Shown: positions 12,130-21,282, numbered from the stretch's first letter. The stretch: DNA of 34,109 nt from Rhodoferax sp. (GCA_021738345.1 JAIPCE010000017.1:1-34109), one strand, 5' to 3'. Numbers and translations: made by a program. The notes: a model not told the origin generated them from the letters alone.

Positions 12130-12612
12130 ATGCAACGTTCAAAAAATGATGTGTGGGTCGGTTTGTTTGTCATGATCGGGGCCATCGCGATCCTGTTCCT
12201 GGCGCTTCAGTCGGCCAATTTGCTCAGTCTTAATTTTCAGTCGACCTACCGATTGACGGCGAAGTTTGACAATGTGGGCGGGCTTAAACCCAAAGCGGCC
12301 GTGCGCAGCGGCGGGGTGGTCGTGGGGCGGGTCGAAAGCATTGCCTTTGACGACAAAAGCTTTCAGGCCCGGGTGGCACTGGCCATGGAGACCCGCTATG
12401 CCTTTCCCAAAGACAGTTCGCTGAAGATTCTCACCAGTGGTTTGCTGGGCGAACAATATATTGGAATTGAGGCGGGGGCGGATGAAAGCAATCTGGTGGC
12501 CGGCGACGCCGTGGGCAACACCCAGTCTGCCGTCGTGCTAGAGAGCCTGATCAGCCAATTTTTATACAGCAAGGCCTCGGACGGTGGCATGGTGGATCTG
12601 AACAAGAAATGA
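12130..12612 (+). CDS. mlaD: MCE-domain phospholipid-binding protein MlaD
   Basis: The 160-aa protein has one N-terminal membrane anchor (residues about 8-29) and a periplasmic MCE domain (about 38-118). The typical blocks are AKFDNVGGLKPKAAVRSGGVVVG, read in segments from 44 to 66, and LTSGLLGEQYIGI (101-113). It forms a hexameric ring on the MlaFE complex through which lipids pass. ATG at 12130 was preferred over the in-frame TTG at 12127 because GAGG (12119-12122) fits it and it gives the usual MQRSK start. The short C-terminal tail after the MCE core is normal for MlaD. The stop overlaps the mlaA start (ATGA at 12609). Confidence 0.95.
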   Translation: MQRSKNDVWVGLFVMIGAIAILFLALQSANLLSLNFQSTYRLTAKFDNVGGLKPKAAVRSGGVVVGRVESIAFDDKSFQARVALAMETRYAFPKDSSLKILTSGLLGEQYIGIEAGADESNLVAGDAVGNTQSAVVLESLISQFLYSKASDGGMVDLNKK

Positions 12613-13373
12613 AGACACGGACCTTTGATCGGGCGGTGTACGGGTCTGGCACTTGGCCACACCGTGTGGCAACCGGGTTGCTTCTTTTGTTGTTAGGCCT
12701 GCTGCAGGCCTGCGCAACCGTGTCGAAACCCGACCCGCGCGATCCGCTGGAGTCGGTCAATCGGAGTATTTTCAGTTTTAATGATGCCGTAGACCGTGCC
12801 GTACTCAAGCCGGTGGCAGTCGCCTACCAAGAGGTCGCCCCGAATTGGGTGCGAAAAGGCGTCGGCAATTTCTTTAATAACCTCGAAGACGCCTGGTCGG
12901 TGGTCAACAACGCACTGCAATTGCGCGGGCAAGAGACCGGTGACAGCCTGGCACGGGTGCTGGTGAATTCCACCGTGGGCCTGCTCGGTCTGGTCGATGT
13001 CGCAAGTGACCTCAACCTGGAGCGCCACACTGCCAATTTTGGTTTGACGCTGGGGCGCTGGGGTGTCGGGCCGGGTCCTTTTGTCGTGCTGCCTTTGTTA
13101 GGCCCGTCAACTTTGCGCGATACAGCCGCGTTGCCCTTGGACTTGCGGGGCGATTTGGTCAATTCCATCGACGATACGGCGAGCCGCAATGGAGCTACCG
13201 TGTTGAATGTGGTGAGTCAGCGCGCCAGATATCTCAGTGCCGGTGCGCTGGTTGAAGAGGCAGCGCTGGACAAATACAGTTTTATTCGCGATGCGTTTTT
13301 GCAGCGCCGGCGCAATCTGGTGTACGACGGCAATCCTCCAGAAGAAGAGGAAACGGTCGAGCCCGCGCAGTAG
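12609..13373 (+). CDS. mlaA: Outer-membrane lipoprotein MlaA (VacJ family)
   Basis: The 254-aa lipoprotein has a signal peptide with lipobox LQAC, lipidated at Cys35. The VacJ signatures are DPLESVNRSIFSFND (about 45-59), PNWVRKGVGNFFNNL and the late block GPGPFVVLPLLGPST, followed by RD. MlaA sits as a ring in the outer membrane with porins and removes misplaced phospholipids from the outer leaflet, handing them to MlaC. The C-terminus is acidic (PEEEETVE). ATG at 12609 overlaps the mlaD stop by four bases. In E. coli mlaA is unlinked from the rest; here it is within the operon, as is usual in Burkholderiales. Confidence 0.95.
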   Translation: MKTRTFDRAVYGSGTWPHRVATGLLLLLLGLLQACATVSKPDPRDPLESVNRSIFSFNDAVDRAVLKPVAVAYQEVAPNWVRKGVGNFFNNLEDAWSVVNNALQLRGQETGDSLARVLVNSTVGLLGLVDVASDLNLERHTANFGLTLGRWGVGPGPFVVLPLLGPSTLRDTAALPLDLRGDLVNSIDDTASRNGATVLNVVSQRARYLSAGALVEEAALDKYSFIRDAFLQRRRNLVYDGNPPEEEETVEPAQ

Positions 13374-13460
13374 TGCCTTCCTGCTGGTTCGCACTCCAAT
13401 GTGCAGGCCCTGTGGATTCTTGTTTTTTAAGCGGTGCCCCATTTGTTAGGGGAAAGGAAA

Positions 13461-14111
13461 ATGCTGATGAAAAGAGTTTTTTTGCGTTTCGTGGTGTCGG
13501 CTGCCGTGGCGGTCGGCGCATTGGTGGTTTTTCCTGCGGCCCATGCAGAGGACGAAGCTGCCGACGTGCTGATCAAGCGGCTGTCGGTCGATGTGCTTGA
13601 GACCATCAAGGCCGACAAGGCCGCCTATGTGGCTGACATCGGCAAAGTCATTGCGCTGGTGGACACCCGTATCATGCCCAACGTCAATTTTCAGCGCATG
13701 ACTGCGTCGGCCGTTGGCCCGGTCTGGCGGCAGGCAACGCCGGAGCAGAAAAAGCGCTTGCAAGATGAATTCAAGATTTTGCTGGTGCGCACTTACGCAG
13801 GTGCCCTGTCGCAGGTCAGCGACCAGACCATCAGCATCAAACCTATGCGTGCCTCGGCCGACGACAAAGAGGTTTTGGTGCGTACCGAAGTGAAAGGCAG
13901 CGGAGACCCGATTCAGCTCGAGTACCGCCTCGAAAAAACGCTAGGTCAAGGTGCGGGCTGGAAGATTTACAACCTCAATGTGCTGGGCGTATGGCTGGTG
14001 GAAACCTATCGCACCCAGTTTGCGCAGGAGGTCAACGCCAAGGGTCTCGATGGTCTGATTGCCTCTCTGACGGACCGTAACAAAGCCAATGTCGGCGCCA
14101 AAAAGGGCTGA
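13461..14111 (+). CDS. mlaC: Periplasmic phospholipid-binding protein MlaC
   Basis: The 216-aa product has a Sec signal peptide ending AAHA (cleavage after about residue 29) and a mature Tol-tolerant/MlaC domain. Typical segments are IMPNVNFQRMTASAVGPVWR, EQKKRLQDEFKILLVRTYA and WKIYNLNVLGVWLVETYR. It ferries phospholipid between MlaA and MlaD. I chose ATG at 13461 because AAAGGAAA directly precedes it and the signal peptide begins there; the in-frame GTG at 13434 would add a poor N-terminus. An 87-base gap after mlaA separates it from the coupled mlaFEDA set, so an internal promoter is possible, but I could not identify one. Confidence 0.94.
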   Translation: MLMKRVFLRFVVSAAVAVGALVVFPAAHAEDEAADVLIKRLSVDVLETIKADKAAYVADIGKVIALVDTRIMPNVNFQRMTASAVGPVWRQATPEQKKRLQDEFKILLVRTYAGALSQVSDQTISIKPMRASADDKEVLVRTEVKGSGDPIQLEYRLEKTLGQGAGWKIYNLNVLGVWLVETYRTQFAQEVNAKGLDGLIASLTDRNKANVGAKKG

Positions 14112-14112
14112 T

Positions 14113-14385
14113 GTGCTGCGTCTTCCTGAAGAATTGACCCATTCCAGTGCCAACGCCTGTCTGGCCCTGCTCAAGTCCGGCTTGGCAACCGAAGCAATGC
14201 AGGTCGAGGTCGATGCACAGGCACTCAATCGATTTGATTCGTCCGCATTGGCGGTGCTGCTTGAGTTCGCCCGGACCTGCCAGTCCCTGGGCAAAACCAT
14301 GACGGTTCGCGCCTTGCCGTCCAGACTTCATGACCTCGCGACCCTGTACGGTGTGGATGGACTACTGGCGCAGGCTACTGAGTAG
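14113..14385 (+). CDS. mlaB: STAS-domain protein MlaB
   Basis: The 90-aa STAS-fold protein is the small regulatory subunit that binds MlaF. FDSSALAVLLEFAR (residues 37-50) is the conserved loop and helix of this family, and VRALPSRLHDLATLYGVDGLL closes the domain. GTG at 14113 gives a family-like start (LRLPEELTHSSANACL) with AAGGG at 14103-14107 at good spacing. An in-frame ATG at 14089 would add eight residues and overlap mlaC by 23 bases but lacks a clear ribosome binding site. The next gene, an ABC ATPase, starts within 15 bases of the stop. Confidence 0.88.
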   Translation: MLRLPEELTHSSANACLALLKSGLATEAMQVEVDAQALNRFDSSALAVLLEFARTCQSLGKTMTVRALPSRLHDLATLYGVDGLLAQATE

Positions 14386-14399
14386 AATTGCGCTTGTCC

Positions 14400-15335
14400 A
14401 TGTCTGCCATTTCCTTCTCCACCGTTTCCAAAACTTATTCCTCACCCCGTGGGCCCAAAGGGTCCACTTTTTTGGCCCTTGACGGAGTACAACTCGACAT
14501 TGAAGAGGGAGAATTTTTTGGCCTGCTCGGGCCTAACGGGGCCGGCAAAACCACCATGATCAGCATTTTGGCTGGCTTGACCCGTGCGACTAGCGGCCGC
14601 GTGTCGGTGATGGGTAGCGACGTGCAGACCGACTACGCGCAGGCGCGCCGCAAACTGGGTGTGGTGCCGCAAGAACTGGTATTTGATCCATTTTTCAATG
14701 TGCGCGAGGCCCTGCGTTTTCAGTCTGGCTACTTTGGTATCCGCGACAACGGCGCCTGGATCGACGAATTGTTAAGCAGCCTGGGTCTGGCCGACAAAGC
14801 GGATTCCAATATGCGGCAATTGTCGGGCGGCATGAAGCGCCGTATGCTGGTGGCGCAGGCGCTAGTGCATAAACCCCCGGTGATTGTTCTCGATGAGCCC
14901 ACTGCGGGTGTTGACGTAGAACTGCGCCAAACCCTGTGGCAGTTCATTGCCAGGTTGAACAAAGAAGGCACCACGGTGCTGCTGACCACGCATTACCTGG
15001 AAGAAGCCGAGGCCCTGTGCGGGCGCATCGCGATGCTCAAGGCGGGTCGGATTGTGGCATTGGACCGCACCAGTGCGTTGCTCAAATCTGCCTCGGGCAA
15101 CGTACTGCGCTTCAAGACAACAGGGGTACTGCCCGCTGCGCTGGCGGCCCGCGCCAGGGTGACGGGCAGTGTGGTGCAACTTCCCGCCCACAATGCCGCC
15201 GAGATCGAGCAGCATCTGACTGCACTGCGGGAGTCCGGCATGGTCGTCGAGGATGTGGAAATGCGCAAGGCCGATCTGGAAGACGTATTCATTGACATCA
15301 TGGGACGCGCTGGTCAAGCGGCGGTGGCGGCATGA
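14400..15335 (+). CDS. ABC-2 type exporter, ATP-binding subunit (YadG-like)
   Basis: The 311-aa ATPase contains Walker A GPNGAGKT (44-51), signature LSGGM (141-145), Walker B VIVLDEPT (161-168) and the H-loop in LLTTHYLEEAE. About 85 residues follow the nucleotide-binding domain, as in the CcmA/YadG type, ending with the ADLEDVFIDIMGR segment typical of ABC-2 exporters. It pairs with the permease that overlaps it at 15332. The substrate is unknown. The position directly after mlaB is a common arrangement in Burkholderiales and hints at an envelope role, but this is only inference. ATG at 14400 was preferred; an in-frame TTG at 14388 is an alternative, and neither has a strong ribosome binding site. 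Confidence 0.9.
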   Translation: MSAISFSTVSKTYSSPRGPKGSTFLALDGVQLDIEEGEFFGLLGPNGAGKTTMISILAGLTRATSGRVSVMGSDVQTDYAQARRKLGVVPQELVFDPFFNVREALRFQSGYFGIRDNGAWIDELLSSLGLADKADSNMRQLSGGMKRRMLVAQALVHKPPVIVLDEPTAGVDVELRQTLWQFIARLNKEGTTVLLTTHYLEEAEALCGRIAMLKAGRIVALDRTSALLKSASGNVLRFKTTGVLPAALAARARVTGSVVQLPAHNAAEIEQHLTALRESGMVVEDVEMRKADLEDVFIDIMGRAGQAAVAA

Positions 15336-16087
15336 ACGGCGTGACGATGCTTTTTTACAAGGAAGTTCTGCGCTTCTGGAAGGTCGGTTTTCAGACCGTG
15401 GCGGCCCCGATTCTGACCGCCATGATGTATTTGCTGATCTTTGGCCACGTACTTGAGGACCATGTAAAGGTCTATGACACGGTGCCGTACACCGCCTTTC
15501 TGGTGCCCGGTCTGGTCATGATGAGCATCTTGCAGAATGCATTTGCCAACAGTTCGTCGTCCCTTATCCAGAGCAAGATCATGGGCAACCTGGTCTTCTT
15601 GCTGTTGACGCCACTGTCGCACTGGAGCTGGTTTGTGGCCTATGTCGGCTCCAGTATTGCGCGCGGAATGGTGGTGGGTGGAGGTGTGTTTCTGGTAACG
15701 GTGTGGTTTACCTCGATGAGTTTTGTCGCACCGCTCTGGATTGTGGTGTTTGCGCTGTTGGGTGCGGCCCTGATGGGCGCGCTCGGTCTGATTGCTGGCC
15801 TGTGGGCGGAAAAATTCGACCAGTTGGCCGCCTTCCAGAACTTTGTCATCATGCCCATGACATTTTTGAGTGGGGTGTTCTACTCCATTCACTCCTTGCC
15901 TGCTTTCTGGCAGGGGGTCAGCCATCTCAATCCATTTTTCTACATGATTGATGGCTTTCGTTACGGCTTTTTTGGTGTGAGCGATGCGTCACCCTGGTTA
16001 AGCCTGGCCATCGTTGGTGCGGCGCTGGCGGGGGTCAGCCTGGTCGCGCTGCAGCTTTTGCGCACCGGCTACAAAATTCGAAGTTAA
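15332..16087 (+). CDS. ABC-2 type exporter, permease subunit (YadH-like)
   Basis: The 251-aa integral membrane protein has about six hydrophobic segments (near 21-43, 55-75, 98-125, 133-160, 168-190 and 222-243). It carries the ABC-2 family pattern, with the block MPMTFLSGVFYSIHSLP and SHLNPFFYMIDGFRYGF before the last helix. These residues are characteristic of the YadH/NodJ-like permeases. ATG at 15332 overlaps the stop of the ATPase gene, so the two subunits are coupled and should form a homodimeric permease with two ATPases. The substrate cannot be read from the sequence. The BolA-family gene begins 16 bases after the stop. Confidence 0.9.
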   Translation: MNGVTMLFYKEVLRFWKVGFQTVAAPILTAMMYLLIFGHVLEDHVKVYDTVPYTAFLVPGLVMMSILQNAFANSSSSLIQSKIMGNLVFLLLTPLSHWSWFVAYVGSSIARGMVVGGGVFLVTVWFTSMSFVAPLWIVVFALLGAALMGALGLIAGLWAEKFDQLAAFQNFVIMPMTFLSGVFYSIHSLPAFWQGVSHLNPFFYMIDGFRYGFFGVSDASPWLSLAIVGAALAGVSLVALQLLRTGYKIRS

Positions 16088-16103
16088 CAAGTGAACCGAC
16101 TCC

Positions 16104-16346
16104 ATGACCGCTGACGAAATAAAGACGCTGATTAACAATGGCCTCCCTTGCGAACATTCCGATGTGAGCGGCGATGGCCGGCATTGGTACGCCGTTGTGG
16201 TATCAGCTGCCTTTGAAGGCCTGCGTCCGATTGCCCGCCACCAGCGCGTTTATGCCACCATGGGCCAGCGCATGAAGACGGACGAAGTGCACGCGCTGTC
16301 GATCAAGGCCTTTACTCCTGCCGAATGGGCCGCACGGGCCGCCTGA
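16104..16346 (+). CDS. ibaG: BolA/IbaG family protein
   Basis: The 80-aa protein is a BolA-fold member of the IbaG (YrbA) type. The start [24 protein letters not shown] and the block [24 protein letters not shown] are typical, including the conserved Cys16 and the downstream His residues that bind a 2Fe-2S cluster with monothiol glutaredoxin. It probably helps iron-sulfur trafficking or acid response. In many proteobacteria ibaG lies after the mla genes and before murA. Here hisG begins only seven bases after the stop, with no murA between. Confidence 0.9.
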   Translation: MTADEIKTLINNGLPCEHSDVSGDGRHWYAVVVSAAFEGLRPIARHQRVYATMGQRMKTDEVHALSIKAFTPAEWAARAA

Positions 16347-16353
16347 TTGCGCC

Positions 16354-17004
16354 ATGATCACGCTCGCTCTGTCCAAAGGCCGCATTTTTGAAGAGACGGT
16401 TCCGCTGCTGGCATCGGCGGGCATTGATGTAATCGACGACCCCGAGAAATCGCGCAAGTTGATTTTGCAGACGAATTTACCCGAGGTGCGTGTGCTGGTG
16501 GTGCGTGCTACGGACGTGCCCACCTACGTGCAGTACGGCGGTGCAGACCTCGGCATTACCGGCAAAGACACCCTGCTGGAGCATGGCAGCCAAGGCTTGT
16601 ACCAGCCACTGGACCTACAGATTGCAAAATGCCGCATCAGTGTGGCGGTGCGCGCCGACTTTGACTACGTATCGGCCGTCAAACAGGGTTCGCGCCTCAA
16701 GGTGGCCACCAAATATGTGGCGATTGCGCGCGAGTTTTTTGCATCCAAAGGGGTCCACGTTGACCTTATCAAACTCTATGGCAGCATGGAACTGGCGCCG
16801 CTTGTGGGCCTGGCAGACGCCATTGTCGATTTGGTGTCGACCGGCAACACCTTGAAGGCCAACCAATTGGTGGAGGTAGAGCGCATTATGGACATCAGCT
16901 CGCGCCTGGTGGTGAACCAGGCGGCCTTAAAGCTCAAACGCGAGCCCTTGCGCCAGATCATCGACGCATTTGCGCGTGCTGTCGGTTCTACTGTGCGCGC
17001 GTAA
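16354..17004 (+). CDS. hisG: ATP phosphoribosyltransferase, short form (HisG_S)
   Basis: This enzyme joins ATP and PRPP in the first, feedback-regulated step of histidine synthesis. The 216-aa length lacks the C-terminal regulatory domain of the long form. It is therefore the HisG_S type, which needs the HisZ partner for activity and histidine inhibition. Visible features include [33 protein letters not shown] and the PRPP-binding region [14 protein letters not shown] (about 153-166). The ATG at 16354 has a weak ribosome binding site. No hisZ is present in this window. A 97-base gap with a degenerate REP-like palindrome separates it from hisD. Confidence 0.96.
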   Translation: MITLALSKGRIFEETVPLLASAGIDVIDDPEKSRKLILQTNLPEVRVLVVRATDVPTYVQYGGADLGITGKDTLLEHGSQGLYQPLDLQIAKCRISVAVRADFDYVSAVKQGSRLKVATKYVAIAREFFASKGVHVDLIKLYGSMELAPLVGLADAIVDLVSTGNTLKANQLVEVERIMDISSRLVVNQAALKLKREPLRQIIDAFARAVGSTVRA

Positions 17005-17043
17005 GTTCATGTCCTATGGCACTTCTGAAGTACACGAAGCTAC

Positions 17044-17069
17044 GTCATTCCCGCGCAGGCTGGAATGAC
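17044..17069. repeat. Degenerate REP-like palindrome between hisG and hisD
   Basis: GTCATTCC (17044-17051) and GGAATGAC (17062-17069) form an inverted repeat around CGCGCAGGCT. The first 12 bases match the outer arm of the BIME at 2540-2610 (GTCATTCCCGCG), so it looks like a worn single REP unit. It lies 32 bases before the hisD start. Confidence 0.65.
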
Positions 17070-17101
17070 AGCCGCGCGGTGCAAGTTTTCCTGATCGTTC
17101 T

Positions 17102-18421
17102 ATGACCTTGTTGGCCCGACCAATCCATTTGACCAGCGCTAGTGAGCAGTTTGAGGCTGACTTTCAGGCGCGTTTGCACTGGGCCGCCGAGACCGATGCC
17201 GGCATCGAGGCGCGGGTGGACGAAATCCTGGTTGCCGTGCGTGCGCGTGGCGATGCTGCCGTGCTGGAATACACAGCGCGTTTTGATGGGCTGCAGGCGC
17301 CATCGCTCGGCGCACTGGAACTAAGCCAAACCGAACTTAAACGCGCGTTCGAGTCGATCCCCGCCGCCCAACGCAGCGCCCTGGAGTCGGCAGCGCAGCG
17401 CGTTCGCAGCTACCACGAAGCCCAAAAAAAGGCGTGCGGTCAAAGTTGGAGTTACCAGGACGAATACGGTAACACCCTGGGCCAGAAAGTCACGCCCCTG
17501 GACCGGGTGGGCATCTATGTTCCGGGCGGCAAAGCGGCGTATCCGTCCTCGGTCCTGATGAACGCGATCCCGGCCCAGGTGGCGGGCGTGGGTGAAATCG
17601 TCATGGTCGTACCCACACCACGTGGCGAAAAAAATCTCCTGGTATTGGCCGCAGCCTATGTGGCAGGCGTAGGCCGTGCCTATACCATTGGCGGGGCCCA
17701 GGCAGTGGCAGCGTTGGCCTATGGTACCGCGACCATTGCTGCGGTGGACAAGATCACCGGCCCGGGCAATGCCTACGTGGCCGCAGCGAAGCGCCGAGTG
17801 TTTGGTCAGGTGGGCATTGACATGATCGCCGGGCCGAGTGAAATCCTGGTGTTGGCCGATGGCAGCACGCCGCCTGAATGGGTGGCGATGGATCTGTTCA
17901 GCCAGGCCGAGCATGACGAGTTGGCGCAAAGCATATTGTTGTGCCCGGATGCCGGCTATATCGTGCAGGTGCAGCAGGCCATGGATGCACTGTTGCCGTC
18001 CATGCCACGGGCAGACATCATTGCCAAGAGTCTTACCGACCGTGGTGCGCTCATCCAGACCCGCAACATGGAAGAGGCTTGCAACCTGAGCAACCGCGTT
18101 GCCCCCGAGCATCTCGAAATCAGCAGCCACAACCCGCAGCAATGGGAGCCCTTGCTCAGGCACGCTGGCGCAATTTTTCTGGGTGCCTACACGAGCGAAT
18201 CCCTGGGTGACTATTGCGCCGGCCCCAACCATGTGCTGCCAACCTCGGGAACGGCTCGCTTTTCGAGCCCGCTTGGCGTCTACGACTATCAAAAACGCTC
18301 CAGCCTGATCGAAGTTAGCGAAGCCGGTGCACATGCGTTGGGGCCGATTGCCGCCACCCTGGCCTATGGCGAGGGTTTGCAAGCGCATGCGCGCGCCGCA
18401 GAGATGCGGTTGTTGAAATGA
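17102..18421 (+). CDS. hisD: Histidinol dehydrogenase
   Basis: The 439-aa zinc enzyme oxidises histidinol to histidine in two NAD-dependent steps. The zinc ligands match E. coli HisD with a shift of about ten residues: Gln268 and His271 (FSQAEHDE), Asp370 and His429. The catalytic pair Glu336-His337 lies in APEHLEI. NAD-binding and family blocks include [18 protein letters not shown] and [14 protein letters not shown]. The length is normal. ATG at 17102 is used, with no strong ribosome binding site. The stop overlaps ATG at 18418 of the small exported protein, so the two genes are coupled. Confidence 0.97.
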   Translation: MTLLARPIHLTSASEQFEADFQARLHWAAETDAGIEARVDEILVAVRARGDAAVLEYTARFDGLQAPSLGALELSQTELKRAFESIPAAQRSALESAAQRVRSYHEAQKKACGQSWSYQDEYGNTLGQKVTPLDRVGIYVPGGKAAYPSSVLMNAIPAQVAGVGEIVMVVPTPRGEKNLLVLAAAYVAGVGRAYTIGGAQAVAALAYGTATIAAVDKITGPGNAYVAAAKRRVFGQVGIDMIAGPSEILVLADGSTPPEWVAMDLFSQAEHDELAQSILLCPDAGYIVQVQQAMDALLPSMPRADIIAKSLTDRGALIQTRNMEEACNLSNRVAPEHLEISSHNPQQWEPLLRHAGAIFLGAYTSESLGDYCAGPNHVLPTSGTARFSSPLGVYDYQKRSSLIEVSEAGAHALGPIAATLAYGEGLQAHARAAEMRLLK

Positions 18422-18777
18422 CATTGCGGTATCTGGTGCGTTGGGCGGTCGTCGGGTCGGTCTTGTTAGGCGCGGGGGTCTGCGTGCAGGCAATGAGTCT
18501 GCGCGAACTCCGATCTTTGGACCGGTCGAGCAAGCAGGGTGCAAACTATGTGCGCTACTACCTGGTGGGTGCTATGGAAGGTGCGCTAGAGGCGCAGGCG
18601 CACGCCGTGCGTGCCGGGGCCAAGCCCACGATATGTCTCAACAGGCGTCGACTCGAGCCCCACATGGCGCAGGCTCTTTTTGACACTGAGCTCAAACGCA
18701 ATGCAGACCTCTATGAGGCCGACATGCAGGTCACCTTGGTCATGTTCAATGCGCTGACAACGGTGTACACCTGTTGA
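18418..18777 (+). CDS. Small exported protein, possible Rap1a/Tai-like fold
   Basis: The 119-aa product starts with a clear signal peptide (hydrophobic 7-22, cleavage expected after CVQA at residue 25). The mature part has [14 protein letters not shown] (44-57), a later ICLN with Cys73, a helix-rich end and a final Cys119 as the last residue (VYTC). This resembles the Rap1a/Tai family pattern (Y-x-x-G...G, a Cys-x-P-like turn, and a terminal PC or TC). That family includes periplasmic immunity proteins against type VI amidase effectors as well as many proteins of unknown role. No effector gene is nearby, so an immunity role is not supported. It sits inside the his operon, coupled to hisD by ATGA and followed by a 76-base gap to hisC. 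The gene is certain; the family is tentative. Confidence 0.75.
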   Translation: MTLRYLVRWAVVGSVLLGAGVCVQAMSLRELRSLDRSSKQGANYVRYYLVGAMEGALEAQAHAVRAGAKPTICLNRRRLEPHMAQALFDTELKRNADLYEADMQVTLVMFNALTTVYTC

Positions 18778-18853
18778 ATGTCTGTTGATTGCCTGCGACA
18801 TCCGTGCTCTGCAATACTGATGATTTTGCCAATTAACCTGCTGACCCGATCAC

Positions 18854-19987
18854 GTGAAACCTGATACCGTTCAAACCCTCATTGCCCGCCGTATTCGCCA
18901 GGACGTGCAATCCATGCACGCCTATGCCATTCAGGATTCCCGGGGCATGGTCAAGCTCGACGCCATGGAAAATCCGCACCGGCTGCCCTTGGAGCTGCAG
19001 CACGCCCTGGGCACGCGTCTGGGTGCCTTGGCGCTCAATCGGTATCCCGATGCTCGGGTGGATGAACTTCGCCATGCGCTTGCACACTACGCGCAGATGC
19101 CCGAAGCTTGCGACATCACGCTGGGCAATGGCTCCGACGAATTGATTTCGCTACTGTCCATGGCCTGCGACGTTCCGCAGGCACCGGGTGGCAACAAGCC
19201 GGTTGTCGTAGCGCCGGTGCCCGGTTTTGTGATGTATGCGATGAGTGCGCAGTTGCAGGGGCTGGCCTTTGTCGGGGTGTCGCTCACCGTAGACTTTGAA
19301 CTCGACGAGGCGGCCATGCTGGCGGCCATTGCCCAGCACCAACCGGCCATTGTCTACCTAGCCTATCCAAATAACCCGACTGCCAATCTGTGGGACGCCG
19401 GTGCCATGGCGCGCATCGTGGCGGCGGCTCGGGTGACGGGTAGCCTGGTGGTGCTCGACGAAGCCTACCAGCCGTTTTCGAGCAAGACCTACCTCGATTG
19501 CATACGGCAACAGCCCGACCAGCACAGCCATGTACTTCTGATGCGTACCCTGAGCAAGTTTGGCCTGGCGGGCGTGCGGATTGGTTACCTGATGGGCCAC
19601 AAGGACTTGATCGCCCAGGTGGACAAGGTCCGCCCACCCTACAACATCAGTGTGCTCAACTACGAATGTGCCTTGTTTGCCCTCGAGCATCGGCAAGTGT
19701 TTGCACAACAGGCGGCCGAGATCCGGGCGCAGCGCGCAGTACTGCTACAGGGTTTGCGCGCAATTCCCGGTGTCACCACCTGGAACAGTGACGCCAATAT
19801 GGTTCTGGTGCGAGTGCAAGGGCAGGGCGAAGCAGCGCAAAAATTGCATGCGGCACTCAAGGCACGTGGAGTATTGGTCAAGAACGTTTCTAAAATGCAC
19901 CCATTGCTGGCCAACTGCCTACGCCTGACGGTGGGCACAGCACAAGAAAATCAGCGTTTGCTTGGCGCACTGCGTGAATCCTTATGA
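18854..19987 (+). CDS. hisC: Histidinol-phosphate aminotransferase
   Basis: The 377-aa fold-type I PLP enzyme moves an amino group from glutamate to imidazole acetol phosphate. The PLP Lys235 is in [22 protein letters not shown] (171-176) and LDEAYQPF (201-208) provide Asn, Asp and Tyr contacts with the cofactor, and the late Arg lies in [17 protein letters not shown] near residue 35 is the usual HisC start region. GTG at 18854 is taken as start. The stop overlaps the hisB ATG at 19984. The 76 bases before it show no clear promoter. Confidence 0.96.
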   Translation: MKPDTVQTLIARRIRQDVQSMHAYAIQDSRGMVKLDAMENPHRLPLELQHALGTRLGALALNRYPDARVDELRHALAHYAQMPEACDITLGNGSDELISLLSMACDVPQAPGGNKPVVVAPVPGFVMYAMSAQLQGLAFVGVSLTVDFELDEAAMLAAIAQHQPAIVYLAYPNNPTANLWDAGAMARIVAAARVTGSLVVLDEAYQPFSSKTYLDCIRQQPDQHSHVLLMRTLSKFGLAGVRIGYLMGHKDLIAQVDKVRPPYNISVLNYECALFALEHRQVFAQQAAEIRAQRAVLLQGLRAIPGVTTWNSDANMVLVRVQGQGEAAQKLHAALKARGVLVKNVSKMHPLLANCLRLTVGTAQENQRLLGALRESL

Positions 19988-20619
19988 CCCATTACCCCTT
20001 AACCGAAATTCCCGAATCTGCGACGCCACCGCAGCGGACCGCCGAGGTCACCCGCAATACCGCTGAAACGCGGATTCGGCTCAAGCTCAATCTCGACGGC
20101 ACCGGCTTGTCCCGACTCTCGACCGGTATCGGTTTTTTTGACCACATGCTGGACCAGATTGCGCGCCACGGCCTGATCGACCTGGAAATCGAGGCCGATG
20201 GCGACCTCCACATTGACGGCCACCATACGGTCGAGGATGTGGGTATCGCCCTGGGCCAGGCAGTGCACCAGGCTATGGGTGACAAAAAGGGCATTCGCCG
20301 CTACGGCCATGCCTACGTTCCCTTGGACGAAGCGCTTTCGCGCGCGGTGATTGATTTTTCGGGACGTCCCGGCTTGGTGCTGGACATTCCCTTTACGAGT
20401 GGCATGGTGGGTAACCTAGACACGCAGTTGGTGCATGAGTTCTTCCAGGGGTTTGTCAACCATGCCTTGGTGACCTTGCACATCGATAACCTCAGGGGCC
20501 AGAATGCGCACCACCAGGCCGAGACCGTGTTCAAGGCCTTTGGTCGCGCCCTGCGAGATGCCATGGAGCGTGACCCACGCTCCGCCGGCGTCATTCCCTC
20601 GACTAAAGGCTCCTTGTAG
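19984..20619 (+). CDS. hisB: Imidazoleglycerol-phosphate dehydratase (monofunctional)
   Basis: The 211-aa enzyme removes water from imidazole glycerol phosphate. It binds two manganese ions through two related motifs, [10 protein letters not shown] (78-87) and AHHQAE (175-180), with further contacts in [13 protein letters not shown] (51-63) and [11 protein letters not shown]. There is no histidinol-phosphatase domain, so it is the monofunctional form and the phosphatase must be encoded elsewhere. The N-terminus (1-18) is longer than the core family start, as in other betaproteobacteria. ATG at 19984 overlaps the hisC stop, and hisH begins at the next base after its own stop. Confidence 0.97.
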   Translation: MTHYPLTEIPESATPPQRTAEVTRNTAETRIRLKLNLDGTGLSRLSTGIGFFDHMLDQIARHGLIDLEIEADGDLHIDGHHTVEDVGIALGQAVHQAMGDKKGIRRYGHAYVPLDEALSRAVIDFSGRPGLVLDIPFTSGMVGNLDTQLVHEFFQGFVNHALVTLHIDNLRGQNAHHQAETVFKAFGRALRDAMERDPRSAGVIPSTKGSL

Positions 20620-21282
20620 ATGGCCGCCAGGACCGTTGCCGTGGTGGACTACGGCATGGGTAATTTGAGGTCGGTATCCCAGGCGATGTGTGCGGCCGCT
20701 GCGGGTAGTGGTTTTGAGGTCTTGATCACGTCCGAGCCTGACCAGGTTCAGTCCAGTGAACGTGTCGTGCTGCCGGGTCAGGGCGCCATGCCGGATTGCA
20801 TGCGTGAATTGCGCGATTCCGGTCTGCTGGGGTCGGTGCTCGAAGCAGCGGCATGCAAGCCGCTGTTTGGTGTTTGTGTTGGCATGCAAATGCTGTTAGA
20901 CCATAGCGCAGAGGGTGACACACCGGGGCTTGGCCTGATTCACGGCGAGGTCATCAAATTCGAGCTCGCAGGGCGGCTACAGCCCGACGGTAGTCGGTAC
21001 AAGGTGCCACAAATGGGTTGGAATCAGGTCCACCCGGTCCGCAGCACAGGCGTTCGCCACCCGGTCTGGGGTGATGTGCCGGACGGGAGCTTTTTCTATT
21101 TTGTGCATAGTTATTTCGCCATACCGTCTGATGCACGCCACAGCGCAGGCGATACAGACTATGGAGGGCGCTTTTCTTCTGCGATTGCGCGCGATAATAT
21201 TTTTGCTACGCAATTTCATCCCGAAAAGAGTGCGGAGCATGGACTTTCCCTCTACCGCAACTTTTTGCAATGGAATCCCTGA
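20620..21282 (+). CDS. hisH: Imidazole glycerol phosphate synthase, glutaminase subunit
   Basis: The 220-aa class I glutamine amidotransferase supplies ammonia to HisF. The catalytic triad is Cys86 ([10 protein letters not shown]), His200 and Glu202 (QFHPEKS). The start [14 protein letters not shown] is typical. ATG at 20620 follows the hisB TAG without a gap, so translation is probably coupled. A 178-base gap then separates it from hisA, the longest break within the his genes. The base composition drops toward AT around the last 100 bases of the gene and in the gap. Confidence 0.97.
   Translation: MAARTVAVVDYGMGNLRSVSQAMCAAAAGSGFEVLITSEPDQVQSSERVVLPGQGAMPDCMRELRDSGLLGSVLEAAACKPLFGVCVGMQMLLDHSAEGDTPGLGLIHGEVIKFELAGRLQPDGSRYKVPQMGWNQVHPVRSTGVRHPVWGDVPDGSFFYFVHSYFAIPSDARHSAGDTDYGGRFSSAIARDNIFATQFHPEKSAEHGLSLYRNFLQWNP

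Noticed and set aside
17321..18544. A 407-codon minus-strand frame over hisD
   Set aside because: It is fully antisense to a well-supported hisD with matching zinc ligands and is explained by codon bias.
18418..18777. Type VI immunity module
   Set aside because: The fold resembles Rap1a/Tai only tentatively, and no effector, VgrG, Hcp or PAAR gene is in the window.
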